Shown here: positions 1-13,560 of the stretch, piece after piece
Position numbering within the stretch: position 1 is the stretch's first letter
How the letters are laid out: each line of letters begins with the position of its first letter
NCBI GenBank assembly: GCA_019925105.1
Contig: JAHGAU010000009.1
Coordinates: forward strand, 930,001-994,000
Length of the DNA stretch: 64,000 bases
Reading direction: 5' to 3'
From: Niebla homalea
Taxonomy: Eukaryota > Ascomycota > Lecanoromycetes > Lecanorales > Ramalinaceae
Made by a program: the position numbers and the translations under genes
The notes under the pieces: model-generated
Told to the model about the DNA's origin: nothing
Seen by the model: only the letters and a program-made list of their open reading frames with translations
Databases searched by the model: none

Positions 1-561
1 GCCCACGTAGCGACGGCGAGGTCGATGGCCTTATGGATAAAAGCGGCTCCGGGGCTAGGGATTAAGTATATCTAGCGTTAAGCATATTAAGGAAGTAAAA
101 GGAAGTAATTATGGTTAAGCATTAAGGCTAATTATTAAAGGAAAGTTAAAAAATCGAAAAACCGTAAGCCGGGCAGTTATCGCGATTTCACCCGGGAAAT
201 AATCGTGGATTTAAGTATTTTATAAGAGTTAAATCACTTAAATCCGTAATCTCCGTAGTTTAACCGAGTTAAGTCTTATTTACGGGTGACCCTTATAAGT
301 ATAATAAGGCTTTAGCTATTATCTAGCTGATTTATATATGCTTCTATTAAAGGGATACGTATTTAATTTATAATCTTTTGAACTTTTCGCGTAACGTCCT
401 CTATAGTTTTGCGGAGTTCCTTATTATCGTCTTTAATAGTGCTTTTATGCTTATTTATTATGGATATAAGTATCTTAATTAAGGGCTCTTTTTTATTTAA
501 TAACTTTTAAAATAAAGGTAATAGTAATAAAGTAAATTTAAGGTAAAGGTCTTTAAGTATT

Positions 562-966
562 ATGGTAGGTAATACCCGTGGTAGTAATACTTTAACGGAG
601 GGTATTGGTTTAATAAGAGATTTAAAAGGTGTAAATCTCGTGAAAAGGTCGTGGATAATAAGGTAGGGTTTGGGTGAGAAGTAGCTTACTGGTGAGCTTA
701 CTAATGAAGTAAATGGGGTAAATAAAGTCCTAGATCTTGCAGGTAAGGTTTAAGCTATTAAGAGAAGTGATCTAGTTAATTTAAGAGCTAATAAATATAA
801 CAGTATTAAGGATAATGTAATCGAGCCAGTTAAAGCTTTTAATATAGTTCTAATAGATAAAGATATAACGGTAAGATGTTTAATGAAAGACTCCGGTAAT
901 ATAAGGATTAAGTGGATAAGCTATAACGTAATTACCGCTAATAATAGGGTGCTAGAGGTTATATAA
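562..966 (+). pseudogene. Conserved family A reading frame, copy in A1
   Basis: A 135-codon frame (ATG at 562, TAA at 964-966) aligns residue by residue with the minus-strand frame at 57870-58328 in copy A3. It begins MVGNTRGSNTLTEG and ends with SYNVITANNRVLEVI. Three internal stops are TAA or TAG, as RIP would make from Q or W codons. Most differences between the copies are D to N, E to K or A to T, which fit G-to-A changes. The frame runs against the element orientation inferred from the LTRs. I do not recognise the protein. The opposite strand of the same segment is also fairly open, so which strand was coding is uncertain. Confidence 0.4.
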
Positions 967-1010
967 TATCTATATTAAAGGCTTAGATAACTGAAGCTAT
1001 TACTACCATT

Positions 1011-1183
1011 TATTAGGTACTAAGAGTACTGAGGTAAAAATGTAGGTATAATATGTATGATAAGTAAGTATTTAGCTATAAAGGTGCGCAATATAAGTGT
1101 GTGCGCCAAGCACCGGGCGTCCGCTATACCCCTTTGGGCCTTAGTGCCCGTAAAGGTCTTGGCAATAGCCTTTGCACATAACA
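1011..1183 (-). repeat. LTR of element A1 (173 bp)
   Basis: Matches the 163-bp LTRs at 57663-57825, 58914-59076 and 13398-13560, with the same ends. It is about 10 bp longer than those copies. Confidence 0.8.
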
Positions 1184-2717
1184 ATTTAACGGGAGTTTAT
1201 ATATATTTAAATTAATTTTTAAGACGTTAATAAATTAACCTTTTTTTTAACTTATTTTTACTTTATCTTAATAGGAAGAAGGATAAATATTTTTAATTTA
1301 CTTTTTTTAACTTAAGGTTTATTAAGATTCTAGCGGATCCGCCCGTTTCCTATTATTATAATTAAATATATATATTTTTTTAATTTTACTTAAATAATTA
1401 TTTAATTTAATAAGATTTCAATTAATAATATAAAAACTTTAAACTTTAATATTAAGATAAAGGTTATTTTATAAATACCGTTAATTACTCTTAAATATTA
1501 ACTTTAGACTTTTTATAATATTTAAATAGATTTTTTCCTATATCCCGGAGTATTTTTTAAATATATATTAAATGGCCGTAATATATATTATAATTAACTT
1601 TATTACGGTTTAATAGATAGTCCGGGCCTTTTATGACGTAATTTTCTGTATTAATATAATAAGATAAATAAGGTTTTTTTATAAAGTTATTTTCTTTTAA
1701 ATTTTTTTTATATAATCCTTTTAATTAAGTTTTTTATTTACTTAAAGATTAAGGACTTTAATATTAATATCCGGTTTTACCGTAATTTTATTTAAGTTTA
1801 TTATAATTATTATATTATATAACTTTAAACTTTTAATTATATAGATAAACTTATACTTATACGGTATAAATTAAACCTTATAAGTTTTTACTTATTAAAG
1901 ATAAATTTTATAAATTTATTTTAATTTTAAATAATTTATATATATAAAAATATTATAAATTAAGAAATAAACGTTATTAATAAAGTTTTTAATTTAAACC
2001 TTTTATTTTAACTTAATAAGCTCTTTAATTAATAAACCGTTAAGAAATAAAAATAATATAAAAGAAATAAGCAATCCTTAAGGAATCCTTATTATAACGG
2101 GCTTTATTAAGCTTATTTTTTATCTTAAGTTAATTAACGTAACTTAATTACTTGAAAAACTCTTTATTTATTTAATTAAGAAAAATAATATCCCTTTTTT
2201 CCTTAAGTTATATAGTAATTTTTAATAGTTTATTTTATTAAACGTACTTATAATATTAAAAGAAAAAAGACTTATAATATACTTCTTCCCGTAACTTTAT
2301 ATTATATATATATTATTAATTAATTTTTTAAGAACTATTTTTATTAACCAACCTTTTTTTACTTTTATTTATTAATCGGGGAGAAGTCTATAATTCTTTA
2401 TATAATCGTTAAAGATCTTTATTATTACCGTTTTTAAGGTTTTCTTTAACGTATAAAAGAATATAATAAATCTATAAAATTTTACTTTAAAATAATCCGG
2501 CTTAATAAACTTCTTAAGGATAATCGTTTTTATCTTTTTAAACTTACGTAAATAATAATTAACGTTAAAATATATTTAAAAAAGGTAAATAAAGACTTTT
2601 TTAAATAATAAGGCTATTATTAATAAGAATTTATTAAAAATTTTATTTAATTTTAAGGTTTTATCCTTCTTTAATTTATTAATCGCTTTAATTATTATAT
2701 TTTATATAATTATCTTA
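1184..2717 (-). mobile_element. LINE B, 3' part (RIP-degraded Tad-type LINE)
   Basis: Reverse copy of the same LINE family as L1. The relic of the reverse-transcriptase catalytic motif (FVDD read as FINN) is at 1973-1984. The sequence breaks at 2717, where L1 inserted, and resumes at 8505. The last kilobase (3' UTR and tail) is missing from the window, replaced by element A1. Confidence 0.8.
2709..2717 (+). repeat. Target-site duplication of L1, left copy (ATTATCTTA)
   Basis: The same 9 bases occur at 8496-8504 on the far side of L1. Joining the two restores the frame and sequence of LINE B as seen in other copies near 46150-46190. Confidence 0.75.
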
Positions 2718-2737
2718 AAGAATAATAAATTAAAAAG

Positions 2738-4402
2738 ATGGCAACGAATAAAGGGACCTTAGAGGTCCAAAACGATACGTATATATATAGCTTTTATAAT
2801 AATAAAGAAAGTATATTAAGTGCGATAAGTAGAAGTAGCGTAATAGTTAAAAATAAGGTAATAAACGGGTAAATAGCTTATATTAATAGAAACGGCGACG
2901 ATACGTACGGGTAATATAATAATAATAAGCCGGATAACGTTTAAAGTAAATAAGGGAATTAAGGTTAATAAAATATACGTATCGAAACGCGTAAAACGCG
3001 TAACGATAATATGGAAATATAGGTAAATAAAAGGGTAAGAAAACCGGTACGGTATTAACGGTAAAGGGTACGGATAAGGGGAAAAAACAGGAAGATTACG
3101 GTAAAAATACTATTAAGGGCGTATAAAAAGGAAATAAAGTTAATAAAAAGGATAAAACCTTAAGGGATTAAAAATAAAAAGCGGAGATAATACGTCGCCC
3201 GGTAAATAAGGGCGAAAGGGCGGTAAAGGAAACGGTAAAGGCCTTAAAAGGACTTTTTACCGTAAAGTAAAAAAATATTACGTTAAAGACTTAACCGATA
3301 TTACGGATTAAATTAAAAAGCGTAAAATACTTTTATATAAAAACAGGGGTAAAATTAAAAAAAACGAAGTAATTATAAGGCTCTTAAGGGGCGGTAATAA
3401 AAGCGTTAATAAAAGGTAAAGACGGTAATTTAAGGTTAAATATATAAAGTAAAAGTATAAAAACGGCGGCCTTTTAAATAAAAAAAGTTAAATAATAAAA
3501 ATAATAAAAAAAGTATCCGCGGTAAAGAATAAAGGGATAACGGAAAAGAAAGCAACTATATTAAAGAAAACGAGGATAATAATAATCCGCTTATTTAATA
3601 ACGAAAAAAGGAACGTAATTATAAAGGTAAACCCGTTATAATTAATAAAGGCTTTTAAAATAATAACGGAATTATTAATAAAACAGATTATTACGGTATA
3701 TAAACTATAAAGTAAAAATATTTTCCTTAATATAACGTTTTTAAAAATGAAAAAAAGCTTAAAAAAATTTAAAGCTTAAATTAATAAGGGAGAATATAAG
3801 TTAATTAAAATTTTAAGGTAATTATTTACCGTTATAATAAATAAGATATACTTATTACGTTTTAAAGAAACCAAAAAAAAAATTACGTTAAAGAATATAA
3901 AAAAAGAGAATACGGTTTTTAACTTAAGGTTTAAGATTGTTAATTATAAGCTTCCGCCGGTAATAAGGAGATTTAGTTCCTTAAAATATGTAAAAAGGTA
4001 TTTTACCGTTATATTAAGTATAACGTTAATAAAAATATATAATAACGTCTTAAATAAAAGGATTATTAAAAAGGGATTTCTTAAAATAACTTAATTATAA
4101 GATAAAATGGTTAATATTTATTAATATTTTAAATATTAAGGCTATAAATATATTATAATAAAGTATTTTAATATTATAAAATATACGGTTTATATTAAAA
4201 ACTATAATATTTATAAGTATATAAAGTTAATAATTAAAAAGCTTATAAAGGGTACGTTTAAATTTATTACGTATAATAAAAAAAGATATTTAATATAGGA
4301 TTCTAAGTATATAATAAAAGTTAAAAAGATTAAACGTAAGGAAACCCGGATAACCGCGAAAATCCAACCGTATAATACGTATAAGATTAATTTAACGGGT
4401 TA
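2738..4402 (+). pseudogene. L1 ORF1: gag-like nucleic-acid-binding protein (dead)
   Basis: The start ATG at 2738 gives MATNKGTLEV, shared with L4 at 53883 (MATNNGTPEV) and, reversed, with L8 at 52941. In LINEs of this type ORF1 encodes an RNA-binding chaperone that coats the element transcript. Three zinc-knuckle relics are visible at about 4115-4320 with Cys and His changed mostly to Tyr (TGT or CAT to TAT). This is what RIP does to CCHC boxes. Many in-frame TAA/TAG codons interrupt the frame. It is followed closely by ORF2. The end is set at the TAA near 4400 after a basic stretch. Confidence 0.7.
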
Positions 4403-4479
4403 ATTAAAAGTAACCTTAAGACGTAAACTTAATTAATTAAATAAAAAGGGGTAAATAACGGTAACGGATAAAGTAAAAA

Positions 4480-7400
4480 AAAAAAGCTCCTTATAATTTT
4501 AACCTTAAAAGCCGGTTATTCTACGTCTTTAATAATAGCCAGGAAAATATTAAATTAAAAAACGCTTAACTTTAATAAAAAGCCCGTAATTTAAACGGAT
4601 ATAAAAGAAAAAGTTTTTATAAAGGTTAATATATAATATATTAACGTTTTTAAGAATAATATAATATAATATTTATAATAAAAGAATTAAAGTAATAATA
4701 TTAATATTTAAATTTAAAAAAGTTAAGGATATTAACATTATAATAATATAGGAATTACCGTATAATTTATATATATATTTATTTATTAATCCGGGAGAAA
4801 AGTTTTACTTAACCTTTAAAAAAAATAAAATAATTAAAATATACTTTTTTATAAATAAGCGGTTTAACATAAATAATTAAAATATTATTTATTATAATAG
4901 AAATTTTTATATACTTTATATTATAAAAAAAAGGGACTTAAAGGGCGATTTTAATATTTATAATACGTATAACCCGCCGCCGGTTAATAAAGAAAAACCT
5001 TTTATATTATTTAAAGACTTTAACTTATATTATTATATATAAAATAAAAAACGATATATAATAAATTATATTAAATCGGATAACCTATTAATAATTACCG
5101 TTTAAATTAACCTTTTATTATTAATATTATAAGGGATTATTACGTAAAAAAGTTATAAGTTTAAAACGATAATTAATCTGGTTTTTAATACGGAAAAGGT
5201 TATTGGCGTAATTATAATATATAAATTATAAAAAGACTTAAAATAGAACTCGGATTATATATTAATATAAATAACTTTAAATTAAACCGTTAATATAACC
5301 TTATTACCACCGGTAAAAAAAGCGTAAAAAACGGTTAAAGAAATAAAGGTTTATATAAAAACGGAGGAAATAATAATATAATTCGTGGACCTCCCTTAAT
5401 TAAATAATAAAGACCGGATTAACCTTTTTATAGAATAAATAATAAAAATATTAAATAAAATAATTAATAAAATTATTTTAATAATAAAACTTTTTTAAAG
5501 AATTAAAACCTATTAAAATAAAGGATATATAATTATAATTATAAAGGTAAAAAAGTTAATTAAATAAACTTTTAAATATAAAAACCAGGAAATACTTAAT
5601 TAATTAAAAATTACTTAAAAGGAAAAAGAAAGGATTATTAAGAAGGTTAAGTAAATATATTTTCAGTTTACGGTATATAACTTAATAATTTTACTTTATA
5701 ATATTTAAAAGTTAATAAAGTATAATAAAGAATAAAATAAGAAATTAAAACTTATCCTTAAATTCTCGTTTTTTAAAAGACCCAATAATACGTTAATTAA
5801 TATTTTTAATAATAAAATCAAGGCCCTTAAAAAAGCATTTTTCCTTTTTCCGTTAAAACTTAACTTAAACGATATCGATAACGTTACGTATCCCGACCCC
5901 GTATTAATAAATAAGGTAATAATATAAAATGTAATAATTAAAATAATCAATAAACCGAAAAAGGATAAAGCCTTAAGATTAAATAAAATTTTTAATAAAT
6001 TCTTAATAATAATAATGTTATTATTTAAAAAGGTCTTTATTTATTTCTTTTAAGTATATTTTAACGTTAATTATTATTTACATAATTTTAAAAAATAAAG
6101 ATAATTATCCTTAAGAAACTTATTAAGCCGGATTACTTTAAGGTAAAATCTTATAAATTTATTATATTCCTATATACGTTAAAAAAGGCCTTAAAAACGG
6201 TAATAATAAAGATCCTTAATAACTATATAAAGAATTACGGATTTCTCCTTAATTAATAAATAAAAATAAAGAAAAGTTAATTAATAAAAATAACCCTTAA
6301 AAGATTAATTAACGGTATATATACGGTATAAGGTTACGGGAAAAAGTATATTATAAGTCTTTTTTCTTTTAATATTATAAATATTTTTAATAAGGTAAAT
6401 TATTAAAAATTATTATATAACTTAAAAAAAAAAGATATTATTTTTTTTAATTAAATAAATAAAGAATTTCTTAAGCAATTAAGTTACGTCGATTAACCTA
6501 AGATAAAAAATAAGCTTAATAAAGCCTATTATAATAAAAATTCCTTAAAGATTATTTATTTCTTTTATATTATTTTTATTCTTTAATAATTTATTAATCG
6601 AAAAACTTATTGAGTTAAAATAAAAGGTTTAAGTTAAAAGCTTTATTAATAACGTTTATTTTTTAATTTATAATACTTTTATACGTATAAATTATTTGAA
6701 ATTAAAATAAATTTATAAAGTTTATCTTTAATAAATAAGAACTTATAGGGCTTAATTTATATTATATAAATATAAATTTATTTATATAATTAAAAGTTTA
6801 AGGTTATATAATATAATAATTATAATAAACTTAAATAAAATTACGGTAAAGCCGGATATTAATATTAAAGTCCTTAACCTTTAAGTAAATAAAAACCTTA
6901 ATTAAAAGGATTATATAAGAAAAGTTTAAAAGAAAATAACTTTATAGGAAAAAGGCTTTACTTATTTTATTATATTAATATAAAAAGCTATATTATAGAA
7001 AATCCGGATTATTTATTAAATTATAATAAAATTAACTATAATATACGTTATAATTATTTAATATATACTTAAAAGTACTTTAGGATATAAAAAAAAGCTT
7101 ATTTAAATATTATAGAAAGTTTAAAACCGGTATTTAAGAATAATTAACGGTATTTATAAAGTAATTTTTATCTTAATATTAAAGTTTAAAATCTTTATAT
7201 TACCGATTAAGGTTTTATTAAATTAAATAATTACTTAAGTAAAATTAAAGAAATATATATACTTAATTATAATAATAAGAAACGGGCGGATCCATTAGAA
7301 TTTTAATAAGTTTTAAGTTAAAAAGAATAAATTAAAGATATTTATCTTTTTTTTTATTAAAATAAAGTAAGAATAAATTAAAAAGGAAGTTAACCTTATT

Positions 7401-8020
7401 AATATCTTAAAAGCTAATTTAAGCGGGTATAAACTCTTATTAAACGTAAAAAAGATTAAAATTAAAAGGATTTAAAAAACGAAAATTATAATAATTATTT
7501 TATAAATTACGATAAAGTAAATTAAGCGTTAACGGAAATATAAGGACTTTATACCTTAAGGTTATTATTATTTAACTTTTAATAATAAAAAGATTATTAA
7601 TAAGTATCTCTACCGTTATAATATTATAAAGAAGGATAATAATGTATTAATAATTTAATTCCGGATAAATAAAAACGGTTTAACTTACTTCTTATTTACT
7701 ATATATATTAAGGGTCGGATAAATGCCGGATATAAATATAAATAAAGGAAATAAGATATTATATACGTTTTTATTTTTTATTCTTTATTTACGGAGGTTA
7801 AATTAAGACTTATCGTAAAAGTTAATATTTATAATTATTATTAAATATTATTTATAAAGTAAAACATCCGGGTAACCGTTAAGTTTATAATATTTACCGG
7901 ATTATTATTATAGTTTAATTTTATTATAGAAATAAATAAGGTTATTAAAGACCTTACGGAAAAAACCCGTTACCGGTTAAAAAAGAAAAAAAGGAACGGA
8001 AACCGGTTATATTAATTATA
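4480..8020 (+). pseudogene. L1 ORF2: endonuclease / reverse transcriptase (dead)
   Basis: In LINEs this protein nicks the target and primes reverse transcription there. Visible relics in order: an endonuclease-like DFNLYYYIQNKKR near 5010-5055 (GDFN motif region), an INLVFN-type stretch near 5175, and an endonuclease end motif NSDYILI near 5250. Reverse-transcriptase motif KDKALRLNKIFNKF follows near 5965 (ancestrally KAPG-DGI). The catalytic FVDD appears as FINN at 6642-6653, and the thumb motif KVLNL.VNKNLNWKDYI near 6870-6925. Stops are TAA/TAG at Q and W positions, and both catalytic Asp are changed to Asn. Ends are approximate. Confidence 0.75.
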
Positions 8021-8472
8021 TAAACCGGAAAGCATTTTCTATAATTATAATGATATAATAATAAATACTTATTAAAAGTCCTTAAAGAAGTTAATAGTAA
8101 TAATAATATAAAAAGGGTATATATTAATTATATAAGTATTAATAAGGATATTTAAAAATATTATATAAAGTTAAAATAATATAAATATATAAAGGAACGG
8201 AAGAATAATAAGCTTAAGGATAATATTTATAAGGATACGGTTATAATATTATAAATTTTCTTAAGGGAGTTAAAATATAAAAAGTATACGAATAAATTGC
8301 CACTCTTTAAATAACCGTTAATATCCTTTACCTTAAGGGATAAAGGGTAAAGGTTTAATAAACGCCGGGTTTTGCCTTAACGTTATAAATATCAGGTTTT
8401 TACGGTTATTAATAAGGCTAAAAAACCGCGTATTAAGGAACGCCGGAATTAGCTTAGCTAGACCCGTAGTAT

Positions 8473-8495
8473 AAATCAATTAATCAATCAATATT
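8473..8495 (+). repeat. ATCA-repeat tail of L1
   Basis: Short ATCA/ATTA repeats end the LINE directly before the target duplication. The same tail ends L3, L4 and (reversed) L8. Confidence 0.8.
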
Positions 8496-8504
8496 ATTAT
8501 CTTA
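8496..8504 (+). repeat. Target-site duplication of L1, right copy (ATTATCTTA)
   Basis: Pairs with 2709-2717. Confidence 0.75.
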
Positions 8505-11500
8505 TTTATTAATATAAAATTAAAGTACGTAATACCGTTAACATCGTTTAAGTTAACTTTTAACGGAAGGAGGAAAAATATTTTTTTAAAGGTTTTAATT
8601 TTATTATTAAAGGTATTAATTAATATATTATCGGATTTTTTAAAAGGCGGAAATTTAAAAATAAACTTTAATTTCTTATTCCGTTCTTTATTATACTTTA
8701 TTAACTTTTAAATGTTATAAAATAAACCCGTTAAATTATATACCGTAAAATAAAAGTATATTTACTTAATTTTCTTAATAATTTTCTCCTTTTTTTCTTA
8801 AGTAACCCTTAATTAATTAAGTATTTCTTAATTTTTATATTTAAAAGCTTATTTGATTTATTTTTTTATTTTTACGCTCGTGGTTATATATTTTTTATTT
8901 TAATAAATTTTAACTTTTTAAAAGGGCTTTATTGACGGGATTATTTTATTAATTACCTTATTTAATATCTTTATTATTTACTTTATAAAGAAATTAATCC
9001 GGTTTTTATTATTTAATTAAAGGAGGTCCGTAAACTATATTACCGTTTTTTCTACTTTTATATGAACCTTTATTTCCTTAACCGTCTTTTACGCTTTCTT
9101 TACCGGTAATAATAAGGTTATATTAACGGTTTAATTTAAAGTTATTTATATTGATATATAATTTAAGTTATATTTTAAGTCCTTTTATAATTTATATATA
9201 ATAACCGTATTAACGATACTTTTTAAGTTAAACGTTAAATTAATTATAATCCTAAATTTTTAACCTTTTTATATTATAATCCCTTTTTACGTTAATAACG
9301 TAAAATCGGATCGGATAATAATTATTAATAATTCTTTAAACTTAACGTAATTAATCGTACGTCCTTTTTCATTTTACTTAATATGATAAAGATTAAAGTC
9401 TTTTATTAAAAAGTACTTATTAAGTATAGTTATAATATCCTTAAATAACGGAATTATAAAAGGCCCCTTTTTATTAATCGGCGGTAAATTATATACGTTA
9501 TAAATATTTAAATTTCTTTTAATATTTCCTTCTTATATAATTTAGAGTATATATAAATTCTTTCCGTAATAAATAACGTTTTAATTATTTATATTTAGCC
9601 TTTTATTTATAAAGAAATATATCCGTATTTTCTCGTTTTTTTTAAAGGTTAAGTAAAAATATCTCCCGGGTTAATTAAAAAGTATATATATAAATTATAT
9701 AATAACTTTTATATCGTTATAATATTAATATCCTTTATTTCCTTAAATCCGAATATTAATAATATAACTTTAATTATTTCCTTATATACGTTATATTATA
9801 TTATTTTTAAAAGTATAAACGTATTATATATTAATTTTTATTAAGTTCTCCCCGTTAACTTTTATTTATATAAATAATTTCTTTTTAAAGTTAAGCGTTA
9901 TTTACCTTGGTTTTTTTATTACGATAATTATCCCGGTTAAATAATTAACTTTAAGGGTTAATATTATTATAAGCTTCCTTTTTTTACGTTATTAATTATT
10001 ATACTTTATCCTTTTTTATTTAACGGGCTTTATTTACGTTTTAAAATTATCTTTAATTATTTTATTAATTTAAATTTATATAAATTATAATATTAAACCT
10101 TAACCGTTATCCTAATCTCCTTACCTTAAGTCTTTTTAGCTTTTATTATATATTATAAGTCCTATATTAAGTAATTATTATTTTTATATGTTATATATTT
10201 TAATATATTTTTTATTAAGTTTTTTATTATTAAGTTTACGTATTTATATATATTATACCCTCCATCGTATACCGTATATTTTATATTATTTAAGTATTTT
10301 ATAATAATATATCCGTATCCTTAATATTTAAAGTATTAATAAATATCCGCCGTTTAATCTTATAATTTTATTAATTTAAAAGACTTATTTTTTATTACCC
10401 TTTTATTAAGGATATTATTATATATCCTTATCAATATTATATTTAAAATAACCATAAAATACCTTTTTATCCGGTTAAGGGTATTTAACCTTTTTATTAA
10501 GGAAGGAAGACTATAATTAACGATTTTTAACCCGGGATAAAGAACTATATTCTCCCTTTTTATCCGGTTTAAAATAACCTTTTTTTCCTTTTTTATAAAC
10601 TTTATTAAGTATATTTTATTTATTATAATAATAAATAATTACCTTAATATTTTTACCGTTTTATATCTTTTTTTATTAGCTTATCCTTTTAACTTTTTAA
10701 GCTTTTCTTTCGCCTTTAATAAGGCTATATTAAGGAGGATATCTTTACTTTATAATTTATATATTATAATAATTTACTTTATTAACGGCTTCTTTATTAC
10801 TTTAAACGCCTTTATTAATTATAAAAAGTTTATTTTTATAACTAAATTCCTTTTTTTCTTACTTAATAATTATATAATTATTATTTTCGTTTTTTTCGAT
10901 ATTGCCGTTTTCTCCTTAATTTTTATTTTTTTTACCGTTAATATAGGCGTTATTTTCATAGCCCTCATTATTTAACTTATTTTTACCCTTATCCGTAAAG
11001 CTTCTCTTATCGCTCCTTTATTTCATATATAACCTTTTTAATTTTTTTTGTTTTTTTTATTAATACCTTTATTAACGTTTTTTAAGTTCCGCGTAATTTC
11101 TTTAAATCCCTTAATCCCGCCTTTACCTTTACGTAAAAGTTTTTTACCCCCCGTAACTTAATCTATAATATTGGTTAAGTTTTTAATATAATATTTTTTT
11201 ATTTAATTATAAGGAAGCCCTTTAATATTTTTATTATTTTTTCCTTTATTATATTCTTTATATATATTTAATAATTACCCTTTTTTATAGTTTATCCTGA
11301 ATTATTTAATATTCCCTTATTTTCACCCGGCTTTCTTTTAGTTTATATATACTTAATAAGGTTTTCTCCGCCCTTATTTACTTTTTATCCGTTACCGCAT
11401 ATTATCCCCGTTTCTTTTATCCTTTATTTACCCTTTATAATTACGTTACCTTTACGCGTTATACGCGTCCTTTTACGCGTATTTCGTTAACCATAAACTC

Positions 11501-11725
11501 CTTATTTAATTTAAGAATTTTTTATTATGTAATCATTATACCGTCCGTATAAATTATCATTATTTCCGTTAATAAGGGCCGTTTACGCTTTTACCTTTTT
11601 TACCTTTATTATTACTCTACTTCTGCTTATTATACTTAAGGCACTTACCTTATTATTATTTAAGTTATATACGCGTATATCGTTTTAAACTTTTGGGGTC
11701 CCGTTATTCATCGTTATTCCCAAGG
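8505..11725 (-). mobile_element. LINE B, 5' part
   Basis: Continues the reverse LINE from 2717: the rest of ORF2 (fingers and endonuclease) then ORF1, ending near 11725. At the ORF1 start the ATG has become ATA, but the following codons for NNGTP remain (about 11695-11715 on the minus strand). With 1184-2717 it gives about 4.75 kb of the 5.8-kb family length; the missing part is the 3' end. Long open frames on the plus strand here are antisense shadows. Confidence 0.75.
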
Positions 11726-12599
11726 TTCTTAAACTTATAATTTAGTCGGGTTTAATTGCTTATATTAACTTAACGAGTCTTATATTTCGGTTATTACGGT
11801 CGTTAATTATCAAATAATACTTTTACGTTATTTAAAGTAATTAATTTTTTTCTATTTTTTTTCTTTAATTACTTTAATTTCTTTTATTTTAAGAAAGCGG
11901 CTTATATTAATATATAAGTCCTAATTTCTTTAACGATAATTCAAAATATCCGGTAATATATACGATTATTTCCTAACTAAAGTTTAAACCCGTTATTAAT
12001 ATAAAAGGTATTACTATCCTTTTATAATTAAAATGCTTTAAAAAAATTAACGTGTTTTTTTACTTTTTAATTTTTAATAGCTAATAATTAATTAATAAAT
12101 ATTAATAATACTTTACCGATACGTATGAACGGAGTCCCCGTATTAATTAAGGATAATAATAAAAATATCCAAATAAGGGTGCCTAGCAAATAATTACTTA
12201 AATACCCTTATTTTTCTCGATTTTAATGTTTATTGAATAAATAAATAATAATTAGAAATATTCAATAAATATATATGAATTTATGGCCTATTATTCTCGT
12301 TATATATATATAATAGGGTAATAATAGAGGTCGGTTTTTTATAATATCTTCGTAGTTTTTATTGCCGTTAATTAAGGAAAAGGTATGGTAGGTTATTTAC
12401 GATTAGATTATATAACCAGACCGAATTCCTTAATATATATAAGCAGATAAAAGCCTTCTTAAAACCGCCAAAAAAAATAAGAAAAAATAAAAAAACAAAA
12501 ATAATAAAATAATAAGTAATAATAAAGTATAATTAAAGATAAGTTACAGCTTTTATATAAGTTGGTAAGGTATAGGTTGCATGCTATAATAATCCGTTA
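11726..12599. other. Unassigned AT-rich DNA
   Basis: No family match to the other elements in the window and no convincing frame on either strand. The stretch 12170-12230 keeps some CpA/TpG, so it is less RIP-damaged than its neighbours. A weak inverted repeat lies near 12288-12335. I see no gene. Confidence 0.4.
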
Positions 12600-13560
12600 T
12601 ACCCTTCCTTTTTAAAGTATACACGAATTAATTCCACCTTTAGTTAGCCCTTTTAATGTTTCCCTTTCTTCATGCACCCATCCGCAAGTTTGGTATCTTC
12701 CATGCTCTCCCCCTTTCCAACCTTTATATAAGATTTATACCTTTTAAATCTTTTATTAAATTATTACCCTCCGTCAAAGTATTATTATTATAGATATTAC
12801 CTATTATAATACTTAAAGACCTTTACCGCAAATTTACTCCATTATAAAAGCTATCCTATTAGAAAGAGCCCTTAATTAAGTTATATATATCTATAATAAA
12901 TAAATATAAAAGTACTATTAAAAATAATAGCGAGCTCCGTAAAACCGCTACCCGCATTATAGCGGACGTTATATGGGAGGTTTAAAAGATTAAGGCTTAA
13001 ATAAGTATTCCTTTAATAAAAATACCTATAAACCACTTAAATATTAACTAAAGCCTTACTTATAAGGATTACCCACTCCGTACGGCTTAAGGTTAAGTAA
13101 GACCTGACTCGGTAAAACCACGGAGATCACGAATTTAAGCGATTTAACTTACTTATAAAATACTTAAATCTACGACTATTTCCCGGGTATATTATAATTA
13201 CTTCCTGGCTTACGGTTTTTCCGGTTTTTTCAATTTTTTAATATTACGGTACCTTAATACTTAATAATTACAATATATTTTCACTTCTTTAATACGTTTA
13301 ACGTTAAATATATTTATTCTTTAGCCCCGGAGCCGCTCTTAATAAAGGAGACTTTAATTTTACTGTCGTAATAAAGGCGTTGCGATCTTTCTTTTGATAA
13401 TATGTATAACGTACGTATGCTAAGAGCTTATCGGGCATTAATACTTAAAAAGGTATAGTGACTTAGCGCGCACACTTATATTACGTACCTTCATAGTTAG
13501 GTAAACACTTATTATACATATTATACCCACATTTTACCTCAGTACTCTTAGTACCTGACA
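12600..13560 (+). mobile_element. Family A copy A2, 5'-truncated
   Basis: The right LTR is complete at 13398-13560 (163 bp, ends TACCTGACA). The interior from about 12715 matches A3 (the KDLYRKF-encoding stretch and the ACGACTATTTCCCGGG block at 13172-13187). The left LTR is missing, and 12600-12710 does not match A3, so the 5' end is lost or replaced. The element sits in gypsy G1, whose RNase H region starts directly at 13561. Confidence 0.7.
13398..13560 (+). repeat. Right LTR of element A2 (163 bp)
   Basis: Same length and ends as both LTRs of A3; lightly RIP-damaged at the left end. Confidence 0.8.

Larger units (their letters stand above)
1..1183 (-). mobile_element. Small LTR element, family A copy A1 (partial, runs off left edge)
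   Basis: One LTR is at 1011-1183 and the interior continues to the window start, so the other LTR is outside. Reading the minus strand, the LTR starts TGTTATGTGCA and ends in TACCTAATA (TACCTGACA in better copies). It is followed by AATGGTAGTAATAGCT, which resembles a primer-binding site. LTR and interior match copy A3 (57663-59076) along their length, including the CCCGGGAAATAATC block near 190-210. Orientation rests on LTR homology with families B and C. The copy is moderately RIP-damaged. It sits against LINE B; its left flank cannot be seen, so no target duplication can be checked. Confidence 0.8.
2718..8495 (+). mobile_element. L1: complete Tad-type LINE, RIP-degraded (5.78 kb)
   Basis: Non-LTR retrotransposon with a very short 5' leader, ORF1, ORF2, a 3' UTR and a tail of ATCA repeats at about 8473-8495. 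The 3' end carries the family signature GGAATTAGCTTAGCTAGA, also at about 26658, 61017 and (reverse) 47190. It is flanked by a 9-bp duplication. The whole body is heavily mutated, with CpA/TpG loss and CpG retained, and every frame is interrupted by TAA/TAG. The family is Tad-like by layout (ORF1 with zinc knuckles; ORF2 with endonuclease, reverse transcriptase and C-terminal domain). The element is dead. Confidence 0.85.
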
